Below are positions 17,250-26,810 of a stretch of 30,820 nucleotides of DNA, piece after piece. The DNA is from an uncultured Stomatobaculum sp. GTDB taxonomy: Bacteria; Bacillota; Clostridia; Lachnospirales; Lachnospiraceae. The stretch's first letter is position 1. Every line of letters starts with the position of its first letter. Both the position numbers and the translations under genes were made by a program. The notes beneath the pieces are model-generated. The model was not told where the DNA came from, made no database searches, and worked only from the letters and a program-made list of their open reading frames with translations. Location of the stretch: the NCBI RefSeq assembly GCF_937924975.1, contig NZ_CALEYG010000031.1, positions 1 through 30,820 on the forward strand, in the 5' to 3' direction.

Positions 17250-17666
17250 TTAGACCAGTTTCGCGAGGACGCCGTTCACAAAAGAGGGTGCCTCTTCTCC
17301 GCCGAATTTCTTTGCGAGCTCTACAGCCTCATTGATTGCGACCTTCTCCGGGATGTTCTCGTCGAAACGGAGCTCGAAGCAGGCGAGGCGGAGGATTGTG
17401 AGCTCCACGCGCCCCATCTGCCGGAGACTCCAGCCGGAGGACGCCTGCTGCAGGATGCCGTCAATCTCCTCGCGTTTGTCGAGAACGGCTTTGACGCGCT
17501 CCCGGCATATCTTCCGCTCTTCCTCACTGAATTCCGGACTCTCGTCCTCTTCGTCCGGAACTTCGCATAAATACGCATCAATCTGCCCGTCCGCCTCCGC
17601 AGGCGCGCAAAAATCGGTGCTGAACAGCATCTTAAAGCAATGCTCTCTGAGCGCTCGTCTTGTCAT
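17250..17666 (-). CDS. nusB: Transcription antitermination factor NusB
   Basis: Binds boxA RNA with NusE (S10) to support rRNA antitermination. The 138-residue all-helical protein begins TRRALREHCFKMLFS and ends with the family block RVELTILRLACFELR, then NEAVELAKKFG and SFVNGVLAKL. The insert DEEDESPEFSEEE is acidic and surface-exposed in type. ATG 17666 has AAAGGA with correct spacing. It is the first gene after a recognisable promoter at 17700-17728 and leads the xseA-xseB-ispA-dxs run, the usual gene order in Clostridia. Confidence 0.94.
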   Translation of the reverse strand: MTRRALREHCFKMLFSTDFCAPAEADGQIDAYLCEVPDEEDESPEFSEEERKICRERVKAVLDKREEIDGILQQASSGWSLRQMGRVELTILRLACFELRFDENIPEKVAINEAVELAKKFGGEEAPSFVNGVLAKLV

Positions 17667-17699
17667 CTCCTATCCTTTCCAAAGCACATACTTAGTCGA

Positions 17700-17728
17700 A
17701 GTATAGCGCAATTCGATGCGATTCACAA
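17700..17728 (-). promoter_or_regulatory. Predicted sigma-A promoter for nusB operon
   Basis: On the minus strand, TTGTGA at 17728-17723 and TATACT at 17705-17700 are separated by exactly 17 bases. The -10 box matches the consensus at five of six positions, the -35 at four. The expected start lies about 27 bases before the nusB ATG. The -35 box coincides with the addA stop codon, so the upstream operon may also read through. Confidence 0.6.
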
Positions 17729-20700
17729 GGCGAGAACCTCGCCGCGCGCTGTCGAGTAAATGAGCTTCTCCGCGACCCTCTTTTCCTCCGTCATCGTGAG
17801 CGCCCGCGCATAGAGAGAAAGCTGTGCTGTATATTTCTCGCGGTAATGCGCTTCCTCCGTTGCCTTGTCGGTCTTATAGTCGAGCAGTACCAGCTGTCCC
17901 CCCTCCTCAAACCAGGCGTCAATCACGCCCTGCACGACCACCGGTTCCTCGCTCTGTCTGGACGGGTCGGCCTCGCGCGCCGGTATCGCCATCACAAAAG
18001 AAGTCTCGCGGTGCAAGGTCCCGGCGCGCTGCGCGCTTGCGAGCCGCGCCGCGAGCGCACTCTGCAGAAAACGGAGGACAGGCGGCAGTGCGATTAATGT
18101 CCCGTCTTCTTCCGGCAGTGCGCCGGTCTCCGTCAGCTCTTTCAGGAAATCCCGAAGCTCTACCTCTGTCCAGGACCGGGTAAAATCAATCCGCTCAAAC
18201 AGTTTGTGGTAGGCGGTGCCGCGCCGCGCCGCGACCTCGCTTCCCCCGTCCTGCGGGAGGGAAAAGAGCGGCGCAGAGAACCCTTCTTCCCGCTCTTCCT
18301 GAAGCCGCTTCAGTTCCGAGGCGCTCCACTTGACCTGAAGCCGCACATCTTCCGCATAGGCATAGGGCTTTATGAGCGGCAAAAAGCGGGCGGCTTCCGT
18401 CTCTGTCGGCGGCGTCTCCTCGGCTTTTCGGAGTTCTTCCCGGAGCAGGAGTACCTTCTCGCCTGCGGCAAGCACCTCGCGCGCCGCGGACCCGGCGCTC
18501 ACCTGCCGTACGACAATCCGGCAAAGCTCCCTGTCCCGCGCCATTGCCATGAGAATCCATTCGAGATAGCTGTTTGCGCTGCGGAGCTCGGCCGTGCAGA
18601 GCGGCTCGCCGTTACCGCAGGTGTCGGATGACGGTTCTCTGTTCTCGCCGTCCGGCAGCGGCTCTGTTCCTGCCTTGAACCCGGCGACCAGTATCAGCTT
18701 CTCCTTGGCGCGCGTCATCGCGACATAGAGCACGCGGAGTTCTTCCCCGAGCGCCTCTGTCCGGAGATGCCAGGCAAACGCCGCTTTCTTCGCCGTACCG
18801 CCCTTGGCGTGCAAGTCGTAATCGACCGCATCGGCCGCAATGCCGAGTTTCTCGTCATAGAGAATGCCGCGGCTCAGATCCCGCTGGTTAAAGCGCTTTG
18901 AGAGACCGGCCAAAAAGACAATCGGGAACTCTAAGCCCTTTGACTTATGAACGGTCATAATGCGGACCGCCGCTGCCTCTTCACCGGGGAGCTGCGCCGA
19001 ACCGTAGTCGGCGTTGTATTTTTTCAGATTGTCAATATAGCGCACAAAGTCGCTGAGTCCGCGGTACCCGATGCTCTCAAACTCCTCCGCCTTCACAATC
19101 AGCATCTGCAGATTCGCAAAGCGGAGTTCACCGCCCGGGCGCGCTGCCTCCTCGTTCCGGTAGCCGCTCTCTGTATACAAAAGTCGCAGGAATTGCGGGA
19201 GCTCGAGATAGCTCTCCGCTTCCCGCCAGGCCTCAAGTTTCTGAAAGAGCGCGGCAGCTTTCACCGCGGCCATACTCTCCGGCGCTGCCTTGACGGCCGC
19301 TTCGAGGCGCTCGTAGAGGCTCACGCCCTCGCCCTTTGCCGCGAGAGAGGCAAGCTCCTCTTCGCTGAGACCGCCGATCGGGGAGCGGAGCACGGCCGCG
19401 AGCGGAATATCTCGGAAGGGATTGTCGATCGCGCGGAGTAAACTCAACACCGTTCTGACCTCTGTCGCGTCAAAGTAACCGGTCTTCTGCTCGGCGAGCG
19501 CCGGGATACCGTGGCTCATCAACACTTCGACAAAGCGCTCCGCCTGTCCGGAAGTCGCGCGGAGCAGGATTGCAATGTCCCCGTAAGCAGCCGCTCGGAG
19601 ACCGCCTTCGCCGTCCGAAATCTTGAGTCCCTTTACCGGGTCAATCAACTCCCGGATACGGGTTGCGATGGCCTCTGCCTCGACAAACGCCGCTGTCTCC
19701 TCACCCTCTGCGTCCCCGGAGACCAGCATAAGTTCGGTCGCATAGCTGTCCCCGCTGCCCTCGGACAGCGGAAACGCCGCCCCCGGATACAGCGCCGCAT
19801 CCGCGTCATAGCGGACGCCGCCGAGTTCTTCGCGCATGAGATACGAGAAAACGGCATTGCAGCTTGCGAGCACCGCTTCGCGGCTCCGGAAGTTTTTGCG
19901 GAGATCCACTCGCGTGTCAATTCCGGGTTCCGCTACGCCGCCGTCATCCTTCCGGTAGTTGCGATATTTCTCCGCGAAGAGCTCGGGCTTTGCGTGGCGG
20001 AAGCCGTAAATCGACTGCTTGATATCGCCGACCAGAAAAAGTCTTCCGGTCTCGATTGCGCGGAGCAGTTCTTCCTGCACCCCGTTCGAATCCTGGTATT
20101 CGTCGACATAGATTTCCCGAAACGCGGCCTGATATTCCCTTGCGATTTCGCTCGGATGCCGTTTTCCCGCGGCATCGCGCTCCCAAAAGAGCGCCAAGGT
20201 TTCGTGCTCAAGGTCGGAAAAATCCAGGAGATTCTTTTCCCGCTTCTTTGCCAGAAAACGCGCCGAAAAATCGCGCGCCAGACCGATCAGCGTGCGAACG
20301 GTCTCGGCGTCTTCGACTCTGTCCGCGCAGTCCGCTTCTCCCCGCCCGAAGGCTTCGAGCGGCTTTTTGAGCGCCTTCTTCCAAAACTCTCGGAGACTTT
20401 TGACGCGGGATGCGCAGTCCGGGTCGCTGTCCTTTTTGTTCCTTCCGAGTCTGTCGTAGCTCTGAAAAGCTGTGAGCGCAAGGCAGGCAGAGGGATAATC
20501 CTCCGCCGCCCGGAGGCGCTGCAGTTTGCCGAGGTCGCTCTGCACCGCGCCCTCATAGCCGTTCAGGCCCCCCTCTTCGCAGAGAAGCTGTGCCTCCTCC
20601 GCAAAGCCGCAGAGTTCGGCGCCGAGCTTTCGAAATTCTTCCGCCATATAACGCGCATAGGCACTCTCCGATACGTCGCCGCCCGTCCGCTCTGTTTCCG

Positions 20701-21304
20701 CCTCGACGCACAAAAGCCACTCTTCCGGCCAGGGCAGACTCTCCGCAAACCGATAGAGCGCCAGAATCTCCTCGCCGATACCGAGATCTGCCTTGCCCTG
20801 CGAAAAGGCATCCGCAAAGCGGAGAAAGGCCGGATCCGCCTTCTCGTACTGTTCTTCCAAAAGCTCTTCGAGCACATCGTTTTGCAGGATGCGCAGCTCT
20901 TCCTCGCTGCCGACGCGAAACGCCGGATCGACCGCGAGGCGGTCCGCGTGTTCCCGGAGCACAGTCAGACAGAAACTGTCTATCGTCGTAATTCGCGCAG
21001 CATCCAGTTCCGCGAGTTCTCGCTTGGCGCGCGCCGCAATTCCGGGCTCTCCGCCGCGAAGCGCCTGCTGCAGACAGTCCTCAAGCCTGCGCCGGATGCG
21101 CTCCCGCATCTCGGCAGCCGCGGCGCGGGTAAAGGTCATGATGAGCAGTTCATCGATATCGACCGGATGCTTTGGGTCTATGACGCTCGCGACAATGCGT
21201 TCGGTCAGAACCGCGGTTTTTCCGCTGCCCGCCGCCGCCGAAATCAAAAGCCTTCGGTCGGACAGCGCAATGGCTCTCTCCTGTTCTTCAGTCCAACGGG
21301 TCAT
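17723..21304 (-). CDS. addA: ATP-dependent helicase/nuclease subunit A
   Basis: UvrD-type helicase plus nuclease subunit of AddAB, which resects double-strand breaks and loads RecA. The 1193 residues contain Walker A AAGSGKT (24-30), motif Ia MTFTRAAAAEMRERI, Walker B DEYQD, motif III VGDIKQSIYGFRHA, motif V TVHKSKGLEFPIVFL and motif VI YVAMTRAKEKL. The C-terminal RecB-like nuclease has GTAYHKLFERIDF and the catalytic DYKTD at 1142-1146. All helicase motifs and the nuclease are intact. ATG 21304 overlaps the addB stop by four bases. Confidence 0.96.
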   Translation of the reverse strand: MTRWTEEQERAIALSDRRLLISAAAGSGKTAVLTERIVASVIDPKHPVDIDELLIMTFTRAAAAEMRERIRRRLEDCLQQALRGGEPGIAARAKRELAELDAARITTIDSFCLTVLREHADRLAVDPAFRVGSEEELRILQNDVLEELLEEQYEKADPAFLRFADAFSQGKADLGIGEEILALYRFAESLPWPEEWLLCVEAETERTGGDVSESAYARYMAEEFRKLGAELCGFAEEAQLLCEEGGLNGYEGAVQSDLGKLQRLRAAEDYPSACLALTAFQSYDRLGRNKKDSDPDCASRVKSLREFWKKALKKPLEAFGRGEADCADRVEDAETVRTLIGLARDFSARFLAKKREKNLLDFSDLEHETLALFWERDAAGKRHPSEIAREYQAAFREIYVDEYQDSNGVQEELLRAIETGRLFLVGDIKQSIYGFRHAKPELFAEKYRNYRKDDGGVAEPGIDTRVDLRKNFRSREAVLASCNAVFSYLMREELGGVRYDADAALYPGAAFPLSEGSGDSYATELMLVSGDAEGEETAAFVEAEAIATRIRELIDPVKGLKISDGEGGLRAAAYGDIAILLRATSGQAERFVEVLMSHGIPALAEQKTGYFDATEVRTVLSLLRAIDNPFRDIPLAAVLRSPIGGLSEEELASLAAKGEGVSLYERLEAAVKAAPESMAAVKAAALFQKLEAWREAESYLELPQFLRLLYTESGYRNEEAARPGGELRFANLQMLIVKAEEFESIGYRGLSDFVRYIDNLKKYNADYGSAQLPGEEAAAVRIMTVHKSKGLEFPIVFLAGLSKRFNQRDLSRGILYDEKLGIAADAVDYDLHAKGGTAKKAAFAWHLRTEALGEELRVLYVAMTRAKEKLILVAGFKAGTEPLPDGENREPSSDTCGNGEPLCTAELRSANSYLEWILMAMARDRELCRIVVRQVSAGSAAREVLAAGEKVLLLREELRKAEETPPTETEAARFLPLIKPYAYAEDVRLQVKWSASELKRLQEEREEGFSAPLFSLPQDGGSEVAARRGTAYHKLFERIDFTRSWTEVELRDFLKELTETGALPEEDGTLIALPPVLRFLQSALAARLASAQRAGTLHRETSFVMAIPAREADPSRQSEEPVVVQGVIDAWFEEGGQLVLLDYKTDKATEEAHYREKYTAQLSLYARALTMTEEKRVAEKLIYSTARGEVLAL

Positions 21305-24300
21305 CTCCCTGTCTCCTCTCCCGCCTCGCGGTCAATTTCGGCAAAGATTTCCTCTGCCTTCTGCTTTTTGTTCCGCCGCACCTTGTAGCCGGTGAGATTG
21401 GCATCAAAGCCGCAGACATCGCGGTAGGGACAGTACTCGCAGCTTGTATGTCCGTCCTCCTCGAGCGGCAACACTTGAACGTTGCCGCCGAGTATCGCCT
21501 CGCCGGCCTCCCGGAGTTTTCCCTTCGCATAGGCCTGCAGTTTGATAAAGCGGCTTGCATCCACCGTATTCTCGCCGAGGCGGATTTTTCCCTCACTGGT
21601 TCGGACCGGCAGAAAATCCGCCGCGTCCTCGCCGTCGCCCGCGAGCAAAGTGAGTGCTGTCTCGTCGCTATTCATGAGACCGCTCGGTGTGAGCTCTTTT
21701 AACTTCGCCTTCCGAAGCGCTTCCTGCGTCCGTATTTTCTCGAGATCCACAAACGCATCGCCGATCGGCGCGTAAAAAACGGCGCCCGGCAATATTTCCT
21801 TATCCGGATACTGCCGTTCAAAGAGCTCTGTGATCGCGGAGAGATAAATCAAAAGCTGTAACTGTGAGCCGCTCAGTATCTTATAGGGCTCCCAGCTCGT
21901 GGCACCTGTCTTATAATCGACCACCTTGACATAGAGTTTCCCCTCGTGTTCCGCCGTGTCGACGCGGTCAATGTTGCCGCGAAGCTGCATACTGCCGACG
22001 GAAAGCACCGGTGTGCTCTCGGGCGCGTCCTTGCTCGAAAAGCGCAGTTCCTCCGCGAGCGGCTGATAGGCGCCCCGTCTCAGCTGCTCTGCCATCACAA
22101 GAATGCTCTGCGTCACAATCCGCGTTAATTTTCTGACAATCCAGCGGTTCTTTGCACTGTCCCGGTAGAGGCCGCTCGCATCTGCCTCCACCGCCTCCCT
22201 CACCGCATCGGCGGCGGCGGCGCGAAGTTCCTCGTCCGAATACGCCGCGGGGCTTTTCTGTGCCTTTGCCGCCGCGCGGAACACGAGCTCAATCGCACGG
22301 TGCGCGAGGCTTCCGAGATCCTGCTGTGCTATCTGAAATTCCGGCAGTTGCCTGAGGCGCAGTCCGTAGTTCGCAAAGTGGCGGAACGGGCAGCGAAAAT
22401 ACTCTTCGACGCGAGTCACCGAACCGGTCAGCACCTCGCCGTAGAGCGCGAGCGCAGTCTCCCGGAACAGCTGCCCCTCGGCATAGAGGGCACAGGCGGC
22501 ATCTGCGAGCATTCCGGCCTCGCGCTTTCTCTCCTCAGCCGCCGCAAAGGCAGAGAGCAGCGATGCAGCCGAAGCGACAACGCTCTTGTCCCCGTTTTCT
22601 TCCGCGACTTTTCTGGCTGCGCGGAGCGCCCGGATCAGCGCCTGCTCGGCCTCGGGCGTCGAATAAAAGCGCTCTCCCGTCTCCGGGACCGCAGCGCGGA
22701 GTTTCGGGAAGAGCTGCTCTAAATGCCGCAGCAAAAAGGAGGGGCGCAGCGCCTTGCCGCTCCGGTCCACCGTCGAATAGCTGATGTGAAGCTGTTCGGA
22801 CGCCTCGGTCAGCAAGCGGTAGAGATAAAACCGCTGTTCATAGAGCTGCGCCTTGCCGCCCGGTGCGAGCGTAAGCCCTGCGGCCCGGAGCGCCTCCCGC
22901 TCCCGCTCGGTAAGCACACCGCCCTCTTCGCGGCGCTTGGGGAGCACGCTGTCATTTGCCGCGAGCAGAAAGAGCACTTTGACATCGAGAAAACGGGTTC
23001 TCGTCAGATCACCGAGTGTGACGCGGTCCGCATAGGCAGGGATCTGTCCGATGTGAATTTCTCTGAGTCCGCTCTCCAGCACCCCCGCCATGTCCGCACA
23101 GGACAGACGCTCTCCCGAAAGCACCTCTCGCATCTCCCGCAGAATGCGCTGCGTCTCCGGGAAGACTTCCGAAAATTCCCGGGCGCGGGGCGCCTCGCCC
23201 GCCGCGAGAAACCGCTCGGCGGCATGCTGCAGCTTTTCTTCGACCGCAAGCCGTTCCATCAGCTCTTCGAGAAGCGCAGCGATTGCCGCGACATCCGCCT
23301 CTCCCGCCGAGAAAGCCTCCCGAAGCGGCAGGAGCAGGTTCAGCATTTCCTCCTTAAACCGGTTCAGCGCCTCCAGATCGGCGCCCTCCAGTTCCCGCGG
23401 ACAGTATGAAAATGGCTCCCGGAGCCGTTTAAAATGCCGGACGCCGGTCAGGGTTACATAGTTTTCGAGCAGCGCAGTCAGCTTCCATTGATTCGTGACC
23501 AGCGGATTATGCAGAAAGCGGAAAAAGGTGCGCGGCGAAAAGTTCTCCCGAACACAGAGCAGGGCGGCGTTCAGAAGTTCGGGCAGCGGATTGGCGCGCA
23601 CCGTCAGATTTTCGTCGAGATGCGCCGGAATCCCCGCCGCAAGCAATGCCTCGGAAAAGAATTCGCCGAGCCCCTGAAAATCCGCGACGACGACCGCAAT
23701 GTCGCGATAGCGATAGCCCTCATCCTTCACGAGACGGAGAATATGTCTCGATAGCGCCGCTGCCTCTGCCTCCGGAGACTCCTGTGCCGCGACGGTCAGG
23801 GCCCGCACCTCGCCTGTGTAGACAGCGCCGTCGTAACGGAGTGCATGCGCATCGAGAAATGCGAGTTCCGGCGCCTTGAGGCGCGCAGCCCCCAGAAAAA
23901 TGCGGTCTTCGCCGTGCGGGACGCGCACCCGGTCCGCAATCTCCCCGATGCGGCGGATATACTCGGTCGAGAGATGAAACAGTTCTTCCTCCGGCAGCTG
24001 CCGGTAGGGATTCAGCGCCGTGTCGAGCGAGACCACAAAGCGCACATCGGCCGCGACGGCGAGCAATTCCTCGAGGACGCGATACTGCACCGGCGTAAAG
24101 CCCACAAAGCCGGCGAGCAGAATATGTGCGCCGCGAAGCAACTCCGAACTTGCGATACAGTCCGCAAAGTAACCGAGAATTTCTTCCTTCGGCAGCTGTT
24201 TGCCCTGTACAAAATCCCGAACGCCCTGATAGAGCAGGGAAAAGTCGCGGAGTTTCATCGAGAGCTGCCGCTTTTTCTCCGTTTCCGCGAGTTCCGCAAA

Positions 24301-24714
24301 GCGCGACGGCGCCGCGCCGTATTGCAGACACTCGGAAATCATGGACTTCACCTGTTCCGCAAAGCCCGCCTTTTTGACCTTGCCTTTCCAGAGGGTCAGT
24401 TCCTTTTCCAGAAGACTGCCGACGCGCCGCACGACCATTGCCTTACCGCTCTCGTCCATAATCGGCGGGAGCTTCACATTCCGCTCCTGAAACACTCGAT
24501 AGGCGAGCCGGTTCAACGACAGGGCTTCCAGATTTCGCGACGCATGGCGCGGGTGCAGGGCGAGCAGTTTCTTCTGCACCAGCATGCTGTACTGTTCCGG
24601 CACCAGAACAAAAAAGCGCTCTTCCGGCGCCTCGAGGGAAGCCTCGATCATGTCCAGAAAAGCGCGCTCGTTTTTTCCGCTGCCGGAAGAACCGAGATAA
24701 AAGGAATACGCCAC
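21301..24714 (-). CDS. addB: ATP-dependent helicase/nuclease subunit B
   Basis: Partner of AddA: a helicase-like subunit that recognises the recombination hotspot and a nuclease that cuts the other strand. The 1137 residues start with a P-loop in LGSSGSGKNERAF. The C-terminal nuclease has DYKTGATSWEPYK. Four cysteines suited to the AddB iron-sulfur cluster are present: Cys775 (YFRCPFRH), then Cys1092, Cys1095 and Cys1101 in CEYCPYRDVC. The start codon is GTG at 24714, with GGAGG six bases upstream. It follows hflX by 11 bases. The hotspot (Chi) sequence it would recognise cannot be told from this window. Confidence 0.95.
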   Translation of the reverse strand: MAYSFYLGSSGSGKNERAFLDMIEASLEAPEERFFVLVPEQYSMLVQKKLLALHPRHASRNLEALSLNRLAYRVFQERNVKLPPIMDESGKAMVVRRVGSLLEKELTLWKGKVKKAGFAEQVKSMISECLQYGAAPSRFAELAETEKKRQLSMKLRDFSLLYQGVRDFVQGKQLPKEEILGYFADCIASSELLRGAHILLAGFVGFTPVQYRVLEELLAVAADVRFVVSLDTALNPYRQLPEEELFHLSTEYIRRIGEIADRVRVPHGEDRIFLGAARLKAPELAFLDAHALRYDGAVYTGEVRALTVAAQESPEAEAAALSRHILRLVKDEGYRYRDIAVVVADFQGLGEFFSEALLAAGIPAHLDENLTVRANPLPELLNAALLCVRENFSPRTFFRFLHNPLVTNQWKLTALLENYVTLTGVRHFKRLREPFSYCPRELEGADLEALNRFKEEMLNLLLPLREAFSAGEADVAAIAALLEELMERLAVEEKLQHAAERFLAAGEAPRAREFSEVFPETQRILREMREVLSGERLSCADMAGVLESGLREIHIGQIPAYADRVTLGDLTRTRFLDVKVLFLLAANDSVLPKRREEGGVLTEREREALRAAGLTLAPGGKAQLYEQRFYLYRLLTEASEQLHISYSTVDRSGKALRPSFLLRHLEQLFPKLRAAVPETGERFYSTPEAEQALIRALRAARKVAEENGDKSVVASAASLLSAFAAAEERKREAGMLADAACALYAEGQLFRETALALYGEVLTGSVTRVEEYFRCPFRHFANYGLRLRQLPEFQIAQQDLGSLAHRAIELVFRAAAKAQKSPAAYSDEELRAAAADAVREAVEADASGLYRDSAKNRWIVRKLTRIVTQSILVMAEQLRRGAYQPLAEELRFSSKDAPESTPVLSVGSMQLRGNIDRVDTAEHEGKLYVKVVDYKTGATSWEPYKILSGSQLQLLIYLSAITELFERQYPDKEILPGAVFYAPIGDAFVDLEKIRTQEALRKAKLKELTPSGLMNSDETALTLLAGDGEDAADFLPVRTSEGKIRLGENTVDASRFIKLQAYAKGKLREAGEAILGGNVQVLPLEEDGHTSCEYCPYRDVCGFDANLTGYKVRRNKKQKAEEIFAEIDREAGEETGR

Positions 24715-24725
24715 GCAAAACCTCC

Positions 24726-26000
24726 TCAGTTTGACTGCGACTGCTGTTCTTGTATCAGTTGCTCATAGAGGGCCGCCGGAACCTCGGCGCGCACATAGAT
24801 CCCCTCGGGCTCATAGCGCTCCTCGAGGAGCTTACCCTGACGGCGTATGCTCTGAATGCGCCCTGCCGCGGCGTAGGGAAAGAGTCCTTCAAACGCCCGG
24901 CGGCTCTTCTTTTTCTCCGCCGAAATCAGCTCTTTCAGCGCGTCAATGCCCTCACCAGTCACCGCCGAAATCCGGACGGAAGCTGCCGCATGAATGTCCT
25001 TCGGCAGTGCCTCCGTGCCGGGAAGATCTGTTTTGTTGTAAACCGCGATAATGCTGTGATCTTCCAGCGCATTCAGTTCCCGCAGCGTCTCGTAGACCAC
25101 CGCCATCTGTGTGTCCGCCTCCGGCGAGGACGCATCGACTACATGGAGTATCAGGTCCGCATAACGCGCCTCCTCAAGCGTCGAGTGAAACGCCTCAATC
25201 AGCTGGTGCGGCAGCTTTCGGATAAAGCCGACCGTATCCGTGACGAGAACTTCTTCGCCGCCCGGCAGCGCGAGTTTTCTGGTGGTCGGATCCAGGGTCG
25301 CAAAGAGTTTGTTTTCCGCGAGAATTTCGGCATCGGTGAGCCGGTTTAACAAAGTCGACTTGCCGGCATTCGTATAACCGACCAGCGCGACAATATAACT
25401 GCCGCTTTTCTCCCGCTGCGCTCTCGAAACTTCCCGGTGGCGCTTCAGCTCCTCAAGCTTGTCGCGCAGAAAACTGATGCGTGCGCGGATGGCGCGGCGG
25501 TCGAGCTCCAGTTTCTGCTCGCCCGGTCCCCGGGTGCCGACTCCGCCGCCGAGGCGGGAGAGGGAGCTGTGCATACCGAGAAGATGCGCCTGGGTGTAGT
25601 GGAGCTGTGCGAGTTCCACCTGCAGTTTGCCCTCGGCCGTGACCGCGTGCTGCGCAAAAATATCGAGGATAATCATCGTACGGTCCATGACTTTGACGCC
25701 GAGCGCTTCGCTTAAGTTCTTCATCTGCGCCGGAGACAGCTCATCGTCGGCCGCCACCGCATCAGCCTCCAGACTGAGAAGCAGCTCCCTCAGTTCCTCC
25801 ACTTTGCCTTTTCCGAAATAGGTGCCGGGATCCGGCGCTTCGCGCGGCTGCAGGAGGCGGCCCACCGCCTCCGCGCCGGCGGTCTTCAGGAGTTCGCCGA
25901 GCTCCGTGAGCGACTCCTCGCTCCCGTCCCGCTCGCGCTGCTGAATGCCAATCAGTACAACCCGCTCTTTGGCCTCTTCGGTGACAATCAGTTCAGCCAT
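24726..26000 (-). CDS. hflX: GTPase HflX
   Basis: A ribosome-binding GTPase implicated in splitting or rescuing stalled 70S and 50S particles under stress. The 424-residue protein has the HflX N-domain with GGVGTRGPGEQKLELDRRAI. The G domain shows G1 VGYTNAGKST (Lys214), G3 DTVGFIRKLPHQLIEAF and G4 NKTDL. Two ATGs lie in tandem at 26003 and 26000. GGAGG lies two bases before the first and five before the second, so the second is preferred. The gene overlaps the end of the TPR lipoprotein gene by eight bases. Confidence 0.95.
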   Translation of the reverse strand: MAELIVTEEAKERVVLIGIQQRERDGSEESLTELGELLKTAGAEAVGRLLQPREAPDPGTYFGKGKVEELRELLLSLEADAVAADDELSPAQMKNLSEALGVKVMDRTMIILDIFAQHAVTAEGKLQVELAQLHYTQAHLLGMHSSLSRLGGGVGTRGPGEQKLELDRRAIRARISFLRDKLEELKRHREVSRAQREKSGSYIVALVGYTNAGKSTLLNRLTDAEILAENKLFATLDPTTRKLALPGGEEVLVTDTVGFIRKLPHQLIEAFHSTLEEARYADLILHVVDASSPEADTQMAVVYETLRELNALEDHSIIAVYNKTDLPGTEALPKDIHAAASVRISAVTGEGIDALKELISAEKKKSRRAFEGLFPYAAAGRIQSIRRQGKLLEERYEPEGIYVRAEVPAALYEQLIQEQQSQSN

Positions 26001-26799
26001 CATTTCCTCCTACTCTCGTCTTTAAAAACGCAACTTCATGCTCCAGCATCTCTTTGTCGCCCAGGCCGCTCTCCAGGAGAGCCGTAAAGCGCTGCAGCGC
26101 ATCGGCATACTCCCCGCGGTATTCCTGGCAGACAGCCTCGCGCTCCCGGAATGTCGCCTGTTCTTCCGCATTTGCGGCCGTGAGCTTTTCGCCCGCCTCG
26201 AACACGGCAAATGCCTCTTCCGTCTTCTTTACACTGACCAGAAGATCGCCGTAGTGCAGCAAAAAGCGACTGTCCTCTTTGGCGCCCGGATACGCTTTCT
26301 CATACGCCGCACGCACGGTCTCCAATTCCGCGGCGCTCCCCTTGCTCCGCGCTGTCTCGCCGAGCAGATAGAGTGCTTCGAGGTGCAGCGTTCGATCTCC
26401 GCCCGCTTTCTCCGCCTCGTCATAGTAGGCAAGCGCTGTATCCCAGCCCTTGTCCGCCTTAACGGCCGCCGCACAGGCGAGATCCAGATACGCCGCCTTG
26501 CGGCCGTCCTTTTGGAGCAGAAGCTCGTAGTGCGTCAGCGCGTCCTCATACTTACCCGCGCGATACTCCGCCTCGGCGAGATAACCGAGAATATCCGCCT
26601 CCTCCTTGTCCTGCTGTGCCGTACCGTAATAATCGGTCGCATGGCGGAAGGCATCGATTGCGGCCTCATAGTTCTGTTTCTGCATCTCCGCAATACCGAG
26701 CGAGCGATACTTTCTGACCGCCTGCCCGCGCGCGCCGCAACCGCTGAAAAGCAGCAGCGCGACCGGGAGTGCGATGACAAGTCCCTGTCTCTTCTGCAT
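25993..26799 (-). CDS. TPR-repeat lipoprotein
   Basis: A 268-residue exported lipoprotein. The N-terminus is QKRQ, a hydrophobic GLVIALPVALLLF stretch and a lipobox ending at Cys21. The rest is alpha-helical with TPR-like repeats, clearest around residues 34-65 (SLGIAEMQKQNYEAAIDAF) and in the next units (AEAEYRAGKYEDALTHYELL, ALAYYDEAEKAGGDRTLHLE). Such proteins are protein-protein scaffolds on the outer membrane face; the partner is not predictable. The frame begins at a GTG at 26814, but ATG 26799 has GAGGA eight bases upstream and is preferred. It sits between dut and hflX without evident functional link. Confidence 0.82.
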   Translation of the reverse strand: MQKRQGLVIALPVALLLFSGCGARGQAVRKYRSLGIAEMQKQNYEAAIDAFRHATDYYGTAQQDKEEADILGYLAEAEYRAGKYEDALTHYELLLQKDGRKAAYLDLACAAAVKADKGWDTALAYYDEAEKAGGDRTLHLEALYLLGETARSKGSAAELETVRAAYEKAYPGAKEDSRFLLHYGDLLVSVKKTEEAFAVFEAGEKLTAANAEEQATFREREAVCQEYRGEYADALQRFTALLESGLGDKEMLEHEVAFLKTRVGGNDG

Positions 26800-26810
26800 G
26801 ACTCTGTTCC

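Noticed and set aside
19511..21388. Plus-strand ORF of 625 codons opposite addA
   Set aside because: It lies fully antisense to intact helicase motifs of addA and shows no family pattern; long antisense frames are common in GC-rich genes.
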